Source of the DNA: Deltaproteobacteria bacterium
GTDB lineage: Bacteria > Desulfobacterota > Desulfobacteria > Desulfobacterales > Desulfatirhabdiaceae
Direction of reading: 5' to 3'
Assembly: GCA_016219185.1 (NCBI GenBank)
Contig: JACRBZ010000099.1
Location: 1 to 51,878 of the forward strand
DNA length: 51,878 nt
Part shown: one piece after another, positions 31,896-40,069 of the stretch
Position numbering within the stretch: position 1 is the stretch's first letter
How the letters are laid out: each line of letters starts with the position of its first letter
Position numbers and translations under genes: made by a program
Notes under the pieces: generated by a model
The model's database searches: none
What the model was told of the DNA's origin: nothing
The model's input: only the letters and a program-made list of their open reading frames with translations

Positions 31896-34526
31896 TCAGG
31901 AGGACAGCAGCCGCAGGTATTTTTGAATGGTGTTGGCATAGAATTCTATCTGTTCTTTGTCTTCGGATCCGGTGACGCCGTGGGTGATAAAAAAATCTTC
32001 GGCATTTTTGTAATTGATTTTGGACAAAGCCTCCTTATGCTCGATTTCACGACGTTTGTACATCCGGATGCCCCGGGAGAGAATTTTTTTGGCGCGGCCA
32101 TCGGCATCCACGGTATTTTTGGGGTATCGCATGAAGAAATTCAAGACGACCCAGTAGGATTCAAAATAGGTGTTGATGAATCTGGCGAAGAGCCTCAGCT
32201 TCCTGAAGCCCACGGAGGTAATGTTATAGGTTTCCGGAAGCATGGGATGCGGGATGATGATGGCATCATCGATAAAGGCCTTCAGGGATTTACGCACATA
32301 ATAATCCGAGGTCTTGTCCACATCATATGCAAATTCATTCTTAAAGAAATTTCGCAGAAAGGCATACCCGGGCTGGATGTCCGAAGTGGAAAACTGAAAG
32401 ACGTCCCTGTCCAGAATGGTCAGGGACGTAAAGACTGCGGGAACAAAGAAAGTGATGCAGTTGTTTTTATAGTATTCCAGGATGGGCCTTTTGCCCACGA
32501 CAACTTTATACTCGGTTTTGGAAAATGTCTCGCTGTCTTCGCCGGAGAAACGCTCCACGAATTTGCGATGCACATACGCATCCAGTACCTGCTGAGTCGC
32601 ACTGGCGGGATCCATCATCAGGGTGTCGGCCAGTTTCGCCCCGGATGCATACAGATAGCTCATGTAGATTTCAATGTCATCCGAGAGTTCATTAAAAGAA
32701 AACCGCTTCTGGGACAGGTTCAGCAGGGCTCCGGCTGCCAGCGCATGCGGGGTGACGACCGATACGCTGTCAATTGCGTTAAGTATCCTGAACCCCAGAT
32801 TACGGCAGAGTTCATTGCTCTGCTTTGAAGTCATATCCTGGAGCGACAGCCCGCTCTGGGCCTGAAGGCTGTTTAAGGAGATGGGTTCATGAAAATTGAT
32901 ATAGATCCTGCCAAATCGTTTTTTCAGGAGTTTTCTGGCCTTGATCACCTGCATGAAGCTTTCCGGTTTTTTCTGTCCGCCTTCCAGTTCGTGAAGGTAA
33001 GCGCCTTCTTCCAAAACCCGGTCGTAACCAACATAGATGGGCACAAAAATCAAATCCTTGCAGGCACCCTGCTTGAAGGAATCCAGGAGAATGGATAAGA
33101 GTCCCAGCTTCGGCAGGATCAGCTTTCCGGTTCGACTCCTTCCGCCTTCGATAAAGAATTCTACGTTGAAACCATCTTCAAGGAGCTTTAAAATGTACTC
33201 GGAAAACACTTTTGAATAGAGTACCGCCCCTTTAAAGGATCTTCGAATAAAAAAAGCGCCGCACCCTCTTAACATCGGTCCAATGGGCCAGAAATTCAGA
33301 TTTTTTCTGGAGGCGATCATGGGGCAGGGCATATTGTTCAGATGCATCAGATACGACAGGATCAGGTAATCAATATGGCTTTTGTGGCAGGGAATAAAAA
33401 CGAGCGGGCCTTTTTGAGAGGCGGTTTTGATCCGGTTCAGCCCTTCGGTATCCAGGGTTACGCCGTCGAACATGACCCGGATGATCCAGCCGACGGTCCT
33501 GGCGGCAATGCTGATCATGGAAGGATTGTACCGGGCGGCGATTTCATCCAGGTGTTCATCGGCCTGTTTGCGGATTTTATGGATCGGGATGTTCTTGACC
33601 TTGGCATGATGCTCCATAAAATTTCTCAGGCGGTCATGGGTTAAAACGGATTCCTTGAGCTCTTCGGGAGATTTCAAGACAGGTCCGATGGTGCTGACCC
33701 GGTGCCGGTTGATTTGAAAAAGCAACTGCTTTCGAAGAAACAGGGAAAGAAGGTCAGCCGGTTTCCCCTGATGGTCGCTCTGGTTTAGAAACCACTGCAG
33801 GTTGAGCGGTTCGGAGACTTCGACAAAGAGTTTGCCCGGATTCTTGAACAAGGTGACCAGACGCCTGATTCTTCCGGGGTTGATTTCCGTGCCGAACACC
33901 ATGTCCAGGAGGCTCGATGTCGATCTGTCCGGAAATTTGCTGAAAAACATGACCAGGGGAACAATCACGATCGGCTTTTCCATCTTCTGCTGAATTTCAA
34001 CAAGATATCGGACGGGATCGGTTTTGGATTTTACGAATCTTCGGTAAAATCCATTGTCTTCCACCAGCGAAACCAGCGCGCAGGTACCCGCGACCAGTTC
34101 CTCTTGAATGTAGCCGGAGTCGTACGGACTGGGCAGGGCAAAATGACGGAAAAAATAATCCAGATGGAAGATGACGATACGGATCAGGCGAAGCAGGGGC
34201 TGCCAGATAAAAATTCGGTAACCACATCCGATTTCAGGAACTCTTAGATTTAATTGACGAAAACGGGTGTAATAAAACAGCCATTCAAAATAACTTTTGG
34301 TTTTATGAACATAAACAATGACGGCATCATCCGGAAGCTGTCCGAGGGATTTGATCTGATCTTCGTGAAACTTGATACCGGAATAAAAAAGCTTTAAAAA
34401 ACCGTGGATGATGAAACTGATGTGCCGGGGCAGGTGGCAGGAAAAATACTGGCGTTTACCCTGGAGTATCCAGTCAATGCAGCGATTATAGCTTGTTTTC
34501 AAGGATGAAAAAGAATTTTCTTTCAT
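31896..34526 (-). CDS. plsB: Glycerol-3-phosphate 1-O-acyltransferase PlsB
   Basis: The protein is 876 residues from the ATG at 34526 (AGGA eight bases upstream; the TTG five codons earlier is less likely). It makes lysophosphatidate, the first step of phospholipid synthesis, at the inner membrane. Acyltransferase motifs lie centrally: HKSHIDYLI (HX4D), GCGAFFIRRSF, FFIEGGRSRTGK and FVPIYVGYDRVLE. It is slightly longer than E. coli PlsB. The gap to the MurU-AmgK gene is 42 bp. Confidence 0.93.
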   Translation of the reverse strand: MKENSFSSLKTSYNRCIDWILQGKRQYFSCHLPRHISFIIHGFLKLFYSGIKFHEDQIKSLGQLPDDAVIVYVHKTKSYFEWLFYYTRFRQLNLRVPEIGCGYRIFIWQPLLRLIRIVIFHLDYFFRHFALPSPYDSGYIQEELVAGTCALVSLVEDNGFYRRFVKSKTDPVRYLVEIQQKMEKPIVIVPLVMFFSKFPDRSTSSLLDMVFGTEINPGRIRRLVTLFKNPGKLFVEVSEPLNLQWFLNQSDHQGKPADLLSLFLRKQLLFQINRHRVSTIGPVLKSPEELKESVLTHDRLRNFMEHHAKVKNIPIHKIRKQADEHLDEIAARYNPSMISIAARTVGWIIRVMFDGVTLDTEGLNRIKTASQKGPLVFIPCHKSHIDYLILSYLMHLNNMPCPMIASRKNLNFWPIGPMLRGCGAFFIRRSFKGAVLYSKVFSEYILKLLEDGFNVEFFIEGGRSRTGKLILPKLGLLSILLDSFKQGACKDLIFVPIYVGYDRVLEEGAYLHELEGGQKKPESFMQVIKARKLLKKRFGRIYINFHEPISLNSLQAQSGLSLQDMTSKQSNELCRNLGFRILNAIDSVSVVTPHALAAGALLNLSQKRFSFNELSDDIEIYMSYLYASGAKLADTLMMDPASATQQVLDAYVHRKFVERFSGEDSETFSKTEYKVVVGKRPILEYYKNNCITFFVPAVFTSLTILDRDVFQFSTSDIQPGYAFLRNFFKNEFAYDVDKTSDYYVRKSLKAFIDDAIIIPHPMLPETYNITSVGFRKLRLFARFINTYFESYWVVLNFFMRYPKNTVDADGRAKKILSRGIRMYKRREIEHKEALSKINYKNAEDFFITHGVTGSEDKEQIEFYANTIQKYLRLLSS

Positions 34527-34694
34527 AAGCGCATCCTGCAAATTGAAGTTTATGGGAAAATGACACCAGTTGAATCAAAATAACAAAGGCGGATTTTCAT
34601 TGCAATATTTAAATCCCCCGTATAAATTAAAAGCAGAGGCTAAGGCAAGAGGCAATAATGGCGTGGATAGCCGCTGCTCACAAGGAGGCGCTGT

Positions 34695-34889
34695 ATGGAA
34701 AAACAGGACATTGTCAATATCGCTGAAGGGTTAAGGCTCATTGAAATGGGGGTGGAGAAAATTCAGGGCGTGATGCGGGAAAAGAAAATTAAATCGCTTA
34801 AGGACATCGCGGCCGAACTCATCCCTTTTTTCAAAGAAGATGATCACGAGTTAACGGAGACGGTCATCAAACGACTCGAAAACAGATAA
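34695..34889 (+). CDS. Small orphan protein of unknown function
   Basis: These 64 residues are preceded by a perfect AAGGAGG nine bases before the ATG, which is the main reason to accept it. The sequence is charged and helical (EGLRLIEMGVEKIQGVMREKKIKSLKDIAAELIPFFKEDDHELTETVIKRLENR) with no membrane segment or known motif. It lies alone between two minus-strand genes and ends in a strong hairpin. I do not recognise it. Confidence 0.7.
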   Translation: MEKQDIVNIAEGLRLIEMGVEKIQGVMREKKIKSLKDIAAELIPFFKEDDHELTETVIKRLENR

Positions 34890-34898
34890 TGGGAAAAA

Positions 34899-34927
34899 GG
34901 GGAATGGGATCATGGCATCCATTCCCC
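34899..34927. terminator. Bidirectional hairpin between convergent genes
   Basis: GGGGAATG...GAT pairs with ATC...CATTCCCC across a short CATGGC loop with one bulge. It lies 10 bp after the small orphan gene and 28 bp after the end of the minus-strand HdrBC gene, so it can end transcripts from both sides. AAAAAGG precedes it, which gives a U-rich tail on the minus strand. Confidence 0.6.
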
Positions 34928-34955
34928 ATCCTCCCGTAATCCCTTCCATTATCTT

Positions 34956-36182
34956 TTATTCCATGATCAGGCAGTCTGCCACGAGCTCCCAGAGGTATTT
35001 CACCACAAGATTTTCCATGCCATACTCGGCTTTGATGGCGTTTAACTGACCGTGGCAACTGTGGCAGGGCACAACCACCATGGATGCGCCGGTTGCCTGA
35101 ATCTGCTCCATTTTTTTTCTGCCGTAAAAAATCCGTTCGGTATTGTAGCCGGTCGTCAGCGTTCCGCCGCCCCCGCCGCAGCAATACTGACTTTCCCGTG
35201 TGGGATACATATCCACCCAGTTTTCCATGCACTGGCTCAGGATCCACCGGGGCTCGTCATAGAATCCATGCCCAAATATCCGCTCGGCCTTACGGCCGTA
35301 GTTACAGGGATCGTGATAGGTAGCCAGCACACCGCTAAACCGGGATTTGTCCAGGCGGATTCTTCCTTCCCGGATGTAAGCCATCAGCAGATCAAATACC
35401 GTGTAAGTTCCAAATGATTTCAAGGCTTCGGGGTACCATTTTTCAAGACCAGACCTGGTCGCAAGATAAGCGTGCCCTCATTCCGGCCACAGGAGGTTTT
35501 GGGCCTTCAGCCTGGCCATGTTTTTGGCAATCCGGCCTGCCATGACTTTCATGGCCGGGTCATCTCCGGTGAACATGCCCCAGTTGGTGCCTTCCCAGTT
35601 TTCTGAGGGGATGGTCCAGTCCTCGCCGGCTGCATGAAAAATTTTCCACCAGTGTTTGAGGTCCTCGGTATGGGTATTGACCAGTTTGTTGTGAACAGTG
35701 GTCAGGATATTGGCTCCTTCCTTGTCAATAGTGAGGGTAAACCCTTCGAATCCGGGTTCCTGGCGGATTTCATCGGCCACGTCTTCAAGAATGAAGACAA
35801 AGTCTTCCGTGGGCAGTCCCAGATTGTTGCCGGTTTTCAGCGCGGCCTCCAGCCCCTTGTGCAGAATCCCCGGCACCTTGTCCCGGTCCCTGAGGGAGCG
35901 GATTTTTCGCATCAGGTCCGGAATGTGAATGCCCATGGGACAGACATGCTCGCATTTTCCGCACATCGTGCAGATCCAGGGCCATCTGGATTCAATCAGT
36001 TCACCTTGCAGCCCCAGCGAAACCATGCGGATTATTTTTCGGGGGTCAAACCCGTCAATGCCCGAAACCGGGCAGGAGCTGGAGCATAAGGCGCAGGTCA
36101 GGCAATGATTCTGATCAAAAGGCCAGTCTTTGCACAGGTCTTGATCCAGGCGATTCATGGAAATGGGTTCGGTTGTCGTCAT
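34956..36182 (-). CDS. HdrBC-like Fe-S oxidoreductase with probable selenocysteine
   Basis: It reads as 408 residues if TGA at 35478-35480 encodes selenocysteine (residue 235). The N-terminal HdrC part has two 4Fe-4S sites, C27-C30-C33-C37 and C71-C74-C77-C81. The C-terminal HdrB part has a CCG domain: C293, C334-C335 (YCCGGGGG) and C373/C376 (VVPCHSC). The TGA falls in LLWPE-U-GHAYLATRSG, where family members usually have PECGHAY, so Sec replaces a conserved Cys. Both sides of the TGA are in the same frame, no ribosome-binding site restarts the second part, and a SECIS-like hairpin follows. The ATG overlaps the stop of the MvhD-containing gene. It is a predicted cytoplasmic electron-transfer subunit working with the two HdrA-like proteins. 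Confidence 0.8.
35447..35480 (-). promoter_or_regulatory. Selenocysteine TGA and bacterial SECIS-like hairpin
   Basis: On the minus strand, TGA (35480-35478) is followed after 17 nt by GACCAGGTCTGGTC (35460-35447). This folds as GACC/GGTC with the six-base loop AGGTCT, the loop of the E. coli fdhF SECIS. The loop GGTC starts 23 nt after TGA, inside the usual bacterial range. The upper stem is strong, the lower stem poorly paired. Confidence 0.75.
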
Positions 36183-37762
36183 AAATTGATTCCTAATGGG
36201 CCGGCTTTTGCAATCTGCTTTTCGAATTTATTGGCGTTTTCGGCAAATTCAGCAGCCATGTTTGATGCCAGGGTTTTCAAAAGAAGTCTGTTCGGGTCGA
36301 TTCCGATTTGTTTGAGCACATTCTTCATATGCACCGTGCGTCGCGCGGCAAGAATATTTCCCCGCTCCGAATGGCAGTTGCCTTCATGGCAGGTGAACAC
36401 CAGAACGCCGTCTGCCTGATGCTGAAAAGCAGCCAGGAGATATTCAGATGAAATGCTGCCTGAACATGGCACTTCAACGATGGACAATCTATCCGGAAGG
36501 CTCAGCCCGTACAGGATGGCCAGCTCTTTTGCACGGCCCGCGGATCGCGTGCAGCAGAAGGCAACCAGAAAAGGGGTAAATGCAGCGTTATTGTTTTTAA
36601 TGGGCATCGGCTTAAGGCGTTCCGATACTGCCTGGAGGCGCAGATCGTCAATGCGGATGGCTTTTGCGGGGCATTCTGCGGCGCACATGCCGCAGCGCTC
36701 GCAGGCGTCCGTCATCACGACCGGGCGGGTGTTGAGCGTAATGGCATGATAAGGGCAGAGCCTGAAACAGGTCAGGCAGCGGACGCAGGCGCCGGCATCG
36801 ATCTCGGCCTTATTGCCCGGGGTGGTCAGCGTTCCTTTTATCAGAGAAAGCAGGGTGATGGCGGTTTCCTGGACCTCGGACTGCCAGGCTGAAGGTGATA
36901 GCACGCCCCGTGACGCACCGGCAGCCAGAATGCCCTTGCGGTTGGTGAATACGCTCAGCCGGTGGACATTGTCCGACTGAATGTATCTGGCTGAATCCAT
37001 GTCCAGGCAGAAGATTCGGGACAGGTCCTTCAGGTACGGCGAAGGGTCGATCGCTTCATCCACAACCGTGATATCGGCCTGAACGGTAAACGGCATTCGG
37101 GTGATGTCGTCCATAAACGCGATGCCGACTTTTCCTGCCGCATCCTGTTGAAAGGTCGGAAGCGTATCCGAGAACTTGACATAAACCACGCCGGCATCCC
37201 GTGTTTTTTGATACATGGCTTCAAGGCCCGATGCCCCGACCTTGAGGTTTCGGGTCAGGATCATGGTTTTCATCCCTTGCTCTGTCTGAAGTGTCAGGCA
37301 GGATTCCATGACGGCTTCAACCACATGGGGATAGCTTTCCCCGGCAAGGCCGACGATAAAGACAGCGGTCTTTCCAGCGGACAGCGCAAGTTCGGATGCC
37401 GAAGGGGAAGCAAGGATCTTCCGGATTTCGGAAAGGGACAGGACCGTTGGCGCGGGGCTCAGTCCGTAAAGGGAAAAAAGGGGCCTTTGAATGCCGTCTT
37501 CGGCAATGACGATATTTGCAAAGCTCAAGGGGGGGGTGCCGTGCGGGTGACCAAGAGCTACCTGAAAATTCCCCGCCGAACCCGTGCAGTGGCTGACGCG
37601 CGTTTCGGTGCAGACTTCAAGAAGCGGCGTCGGATCATCCGCAGCAGCAGAGGCGGCCGTGTCCGGGGTTACCAGCATGACAGGCATGTTTTCGGACAAC
37701 AGCGCTTTTGCAATACCCCAGGCAACGGGCCCGTTTCCAAGAAGAAGCGTTCGTTCTTTCAA
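36179..37762 (-). CDS. HdrA-like protein with two 4Fe-4S sites and MvhD domain
   Basis: In this 527-residue protein, the first 300 residues form an HdrA-type flavoprotein-like part with a nucleotide-binding start (TLLLGNGPVAWGIAKALL). A ferredoxin domain carries C326-C329-C332-C336 and C354-C357-C360-C364. From about 395 an MvhD (FrhD-like) domain has CC at 403-404, C433, C458 and C463 (FTCHEGNCHS). MvhD passes electrons between a dehydrogenase or hydrogenase and HdrA. The start follows 9 bp after the previous stop, and its end overlaps the HdrBC-like gene. It is likely part of a flavin-based electron-bifurcating or confurcating complex; the partner donor is not in the window. Confidence 0.85.
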   Translation of the reverse strand: MKERTLLLGNGPVAWGIAKALLSENMPVMLVTPDTAASAAADDPTPLLEVCTETRVSHCTGSAGNFQVALGHPHGTPPLSFANIVIAEDGIQRPLFSLYGLSPAPTVLSLSEIRKILASPSASELALSAGKTAVFIVGLAGESYPHVVEAVMESCLTLQTEQGMKTMILTRNLKVGASGLEAMYQKTRDAGVVYVKFSDTLPTFQQDAAGKVGIAFMDDITRMPFTVQADITVVDEAIDPSPYLKDLSRIFCLDMDSARYIQSDNVHRLSVFTNRKGILAAGASRGVLSPSAWQSEVQETAITLLSLIKGTLTTPGNKAEIDAGACVRCLTCFRLCPYHAITLNTRPVVMTDACERCGMCAAECPAKAIRIDDLRLQAVSERLKPMPIKNNNAAFTPFLVAFCCTRSAGRAKELAILYGLSLPDRLSIVEVPCSGSISSEYLLAAFQHQADGVLVFTCHEGNCHSERGNILAARRTVHMKNVLKQIGIDPNRLLLKTLASNMAAEFAENANKFEKQIAKAGPLGINL

Positions 37763-37771
37763 ATGATCACC

Positions 37772-38806
37772 TTATGTCTGTGACGAGGTTTCCAGATAGC
37801 GATAGATATTGCCTGCGGCTTTTCCTGCGCTTAGAATCGATTCGGCGATGCTCATGGGTTCAAGGGCAGCTCCCGCGGCAAAGACGCCTTCCGGAAGCGG
37901 GATGGGCGTTTTCCGGGCATAGGCAAAACCCGCCATGTCGATGTTGAGCATGGCGGCCAGATTACGTGTGGATTCGGAAGGCATCAGTCCGATGGAAAGG
38001 ATCACCATATCAAAGACGGCTTCCTGATAGGCCTGGGTGTCCGGATCAAAATACGACAGCTTCAGCCGGTCGTCGGCCGTTTTCAACACGTCGGCCGGAA
38101 TAGACCGGATCATTCGAACCCGCTGCCGGCTATCGGCATAATAGATTTGAAAATTCTTTCCGAAATTTTGAACATCGATATAGAAAAAAGTGGCTTCCAT
38201 TCCCTGCTGGCGGTTTTGAATGCATCTGGCCATTCGAAGCGCCGCGCCGCAGCAGATTTTTGAACACCACAGATGACCCAGGCTGGAGTCTCTGCTTCCC
38301 ACGCACTGGATAAAGGCCATATTCCGGGGGAATTGCGAATCAGACGGACGAGTGACCGCGCCGCTTTGCCGCAGCATCCGGTCGAGTTCCAGGCTTGTCA
38401 TCACGTTTTCAAAACGACCATATCCGTAAGGTTTGTTCACGGGATGAAAAGGGGCAAATCCCGAAGCCATCAGAATGGCATCCACATCGATGTGTGGCAT
38501 TTGCCCATCCTGCTTCAAGGTGACCTCAAACCGCTTGTCCCGATCGATCTTATCGACACGGGTGTTCAGATATATCCGGATATTGGCGTTGCTGGTTGCC
38601 TGGCGAATCTTTTCTTCCACCATGCAGGCGCCGCAGGCAACGCAGCGGTCCGTGGCCTTGCAGGACAACCTGGCCGCATGACCGCCCAGTGAACCCGAAT
38701 TTTCAACCAAAAAAACGGTCACGCCCAATCGTGCCAGATCAACGGCCGCGGAAATGCCCGTGATCCCGCCGCCGATCACCATCATTTGTTTCCCGGATGG
38801 ATTCAC
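37772..38806 (-). CDS. HdrA-like FAD subunit
   Basis: This 344-residue protein has an FAD-binding start (MMVIGGGITGISAAVDLARLGVTVFLVENSGSLGGHAA). HdrA-type signatures follow: RLSCKATDRCVACGACMVE, FIQCVGSRDSSLGHLWCSKICCGAALRMA, FFYIDVQNFGKNFQIYY, and the C-terminal GVFAAGAALEPMSIAESILSAGKAAG. It is shorter than methanogen HdrA and lacks the ferredoxin insert, which the next gene supplies. It is the second gene of the PocR-HdrA-MvhD-HdrBC operon. Confidence 0.88.
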   Translation of the reverse strand: MNPSGKQMMVIGGGITGISAAVDLARLGVTVFLVENSGSLGGHAARLSCKATDRCVACGACMVEEKIRQATSNANIRIYLNTRVDKIDRDKRFEVTLKQDGQMPHIDVDAILMASGFAPFHPVNKPYGYGRFENVMTSLELDRMLRQSGAVTRPSDSQFPRNMAFIQCVGSRDSSLGHLWCSKICCGAALRMARCIQNRQQGMEATFFYIDVQNFGKNFQIYYADSRQRVRMIRSIPADVLKTADDRLKLSYFDPDTQAYQEAVFDMVILSIGLMPSESTRNLAAMLNIDMAGFAYARKTPIPLPEGVFAAGAALEPMSIAESILSAGKAAGNIYRYLETSSQT

Positions 38807-38809
38807 TTT

Positions 38810-39322
38810 TTAGTCTCCCAAGGCAGATGCCGATAGTATGCCGCGAAGCTCCTGCTGAATATACCCGGCCAGTGCTTCCGCCTTTTGCCGGGAAAGGGTT
38901 CCAATGCCTTCGGAAAGACCCTGAATGACATCCTCGTTCAAATCGGTTGTTTTGTTGATCAGGAAAGCATCCACTTCTCCGTCTTCAGCCAGCAGTCCAC
39001 AGGCGCCGACAGCACCCACGAATTCGTCCCCGATAAATATGGGAACAACCATTTTGATCAGCCCGGCGTCGCATTCTTCAATCGCCGGCATGCGGGTTTG
39101 CATGGCCTGAACGGCAATGTTCATATGGGCGACGGCGCAGATATAACTCTGACCCTTGTCGATGGCCTTGATTGCCGGGCACAGCCGGTTCACCCATTCC
39201 TTGTATTCCGTGATGCGGATGCCCTCCGGATTGAAAACATTGGCATCGAGTCCGGATTTTTCATGAATATTCTTTTCAAACGCCATCCATTTTTCGATGG
39301 GGTAAATGTCGGTCAGTTTCAT
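38810..39322 (-). CDS. PocR-domain sensory protein
   Basis: This 170-residue protein is almost entirely a PocR ligand-binding domain: LCPAIKAIDKGQSYICAVAHMN, MPAIEECDAGLIKMVVPIFIGDEFVGAVGACGLL. The cysteines C48, C62, C84 and the later one are typical. PocR domains are thought to sense small organic compounds. There is no DNA-binding or kinase domain, so it may act as a stand-alone sensor or partner of the Hdr-like complex. GGTGGAG precedes the ATG, and its stop lies three bases from the next start. Confidence 0.8.
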   Translation of the reverse strand: MKLTDIYPIEKWMAFEKNIHEKSGLDANVFNPEGIRITEYKEWVNRLCPAIKAIDKGQSYICAVAHMNIAVQAMQTRMPAIEECDAGLIKMVVPIFIGDEFVGAVGACGLLAEDGEVDAFLINKTTDLNEDVIQGLSEGIGTLSRQKAEALAGYIQQELRGILSASALGD

Positions 39323-39493
39323 ATCGAGTCTCCACCTTTTTTAAATCGCGATCTTTTTAAAAAAGCTATAGAAAAATGAATGCCGCCTGTCAATAAAAAC
39401 CTGTCTTTACAAACGGCGGTTTCAGTGTTAAATTTCAATGAATTGAAAAACTTTATTCAGAAAGTTAACCGACTGACACTGCAGGAGCCGAAA

Positions 39494-39940
39494 ATGGAAT
39501 ATATCAAAATTAAATTTGGAAGTGATTTTGACGCGGTAAGCTCCGATTTTGAAAAATCCATAGAGGATATGTTTCGATCGATAAACCCGATTTTTTCTCT
39601 GTGTGATCGCGCCTGGAATCCCCAGATGGACATTTACGAAACGTATGAAGAAGTCATCATCCGTGCTGAAATCGCCGGCGTGGACAAAGAAAATCTCGAG
39701 GTGGAGATCAACAGCAAGGCGGTCCGGATTCACGGAAAGCGGATGGAACTGCCCCGTATCGATAATGCCACCTACAGGCTTGCTGAAATTCAATATGGAT
39801 GTTTTGAAAGAATTCTTTTCCTGCCGTCTCTGATTGATCCGGAGATTGTGAGTGCGTCGTATTTAAATGGCTTCCTTGAAATTCGGCTGGCCAAACTTCC
39901 GACGAATATTGTTCACAAGATACCCATTTCAGATGAATAA
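39494..39940 (+). CDS. Hsp20/alpha-crystallin small heat-shock protein
   Basis: The protein is 148 residues from the ATG at 39494 (AGGAG six bases upstream); the frame extends 38 codons further up without homology. The alpha-crystallin domain begins WNPQMDIYETYEEVIIRAEIAGVDKENLEVEINSKAVRIHGKR and ends ILFLPSLIDPEIVSASYLNGFLEIRLAK. It is an ATP-independent holdase, directly followed by lon, so aggregation control and proteolysis are co-located. Confidence 0.88.
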   Translation: MEYIKIKFGSDFDAVSSDFEKSIEDMFRSINPIFSLCDRAWNPQMDIYETYEEVIIRAEIAGVDKENLEVEINSKAVRIHGKRMELPRIDNATYRLAEIQYGCFERILFLPSLIDPEIVSASYLNGFLEIRLAKLPTNIVHKIPISDE

Positions 39941-40069
39941 TCGATGGCCTATGCCAGTTTGACGCGGTTTGAAGATATCTTAAAAGTTAAAAATCGAGAT
40001 GACCTTGTAACTCACCCATTCATGGTTGTTTTATTCGGTCATCATTTCAGATTCCTTGGAGGTACCCCC

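Noticed and set aside
31875..32828. A 317-codon open frame on plus
   Set aside because: It is antisense to plsB and has no domain or start signal.
34956..35423. A separate 155-residue HdrB-like gene starting with TTG
   Set aside because: The TTG has no ribosome-binding site, family homology continues upstream of it to the TGA in the same frame, and a SECIS-like hairpin is present; it is the C-terminal part of the selenoprotein.
39338..39366. ATCGCGAT palindrome with T-rich flanks upstream of the PocR gene
   Set aside because: Only 8 bp are strictly symmetric, too little to call an operator.
39944..40069. N-terminal extension of Lon
   Set aside because: It lacks homology, and GGAGG precedes the ATG at 40070.
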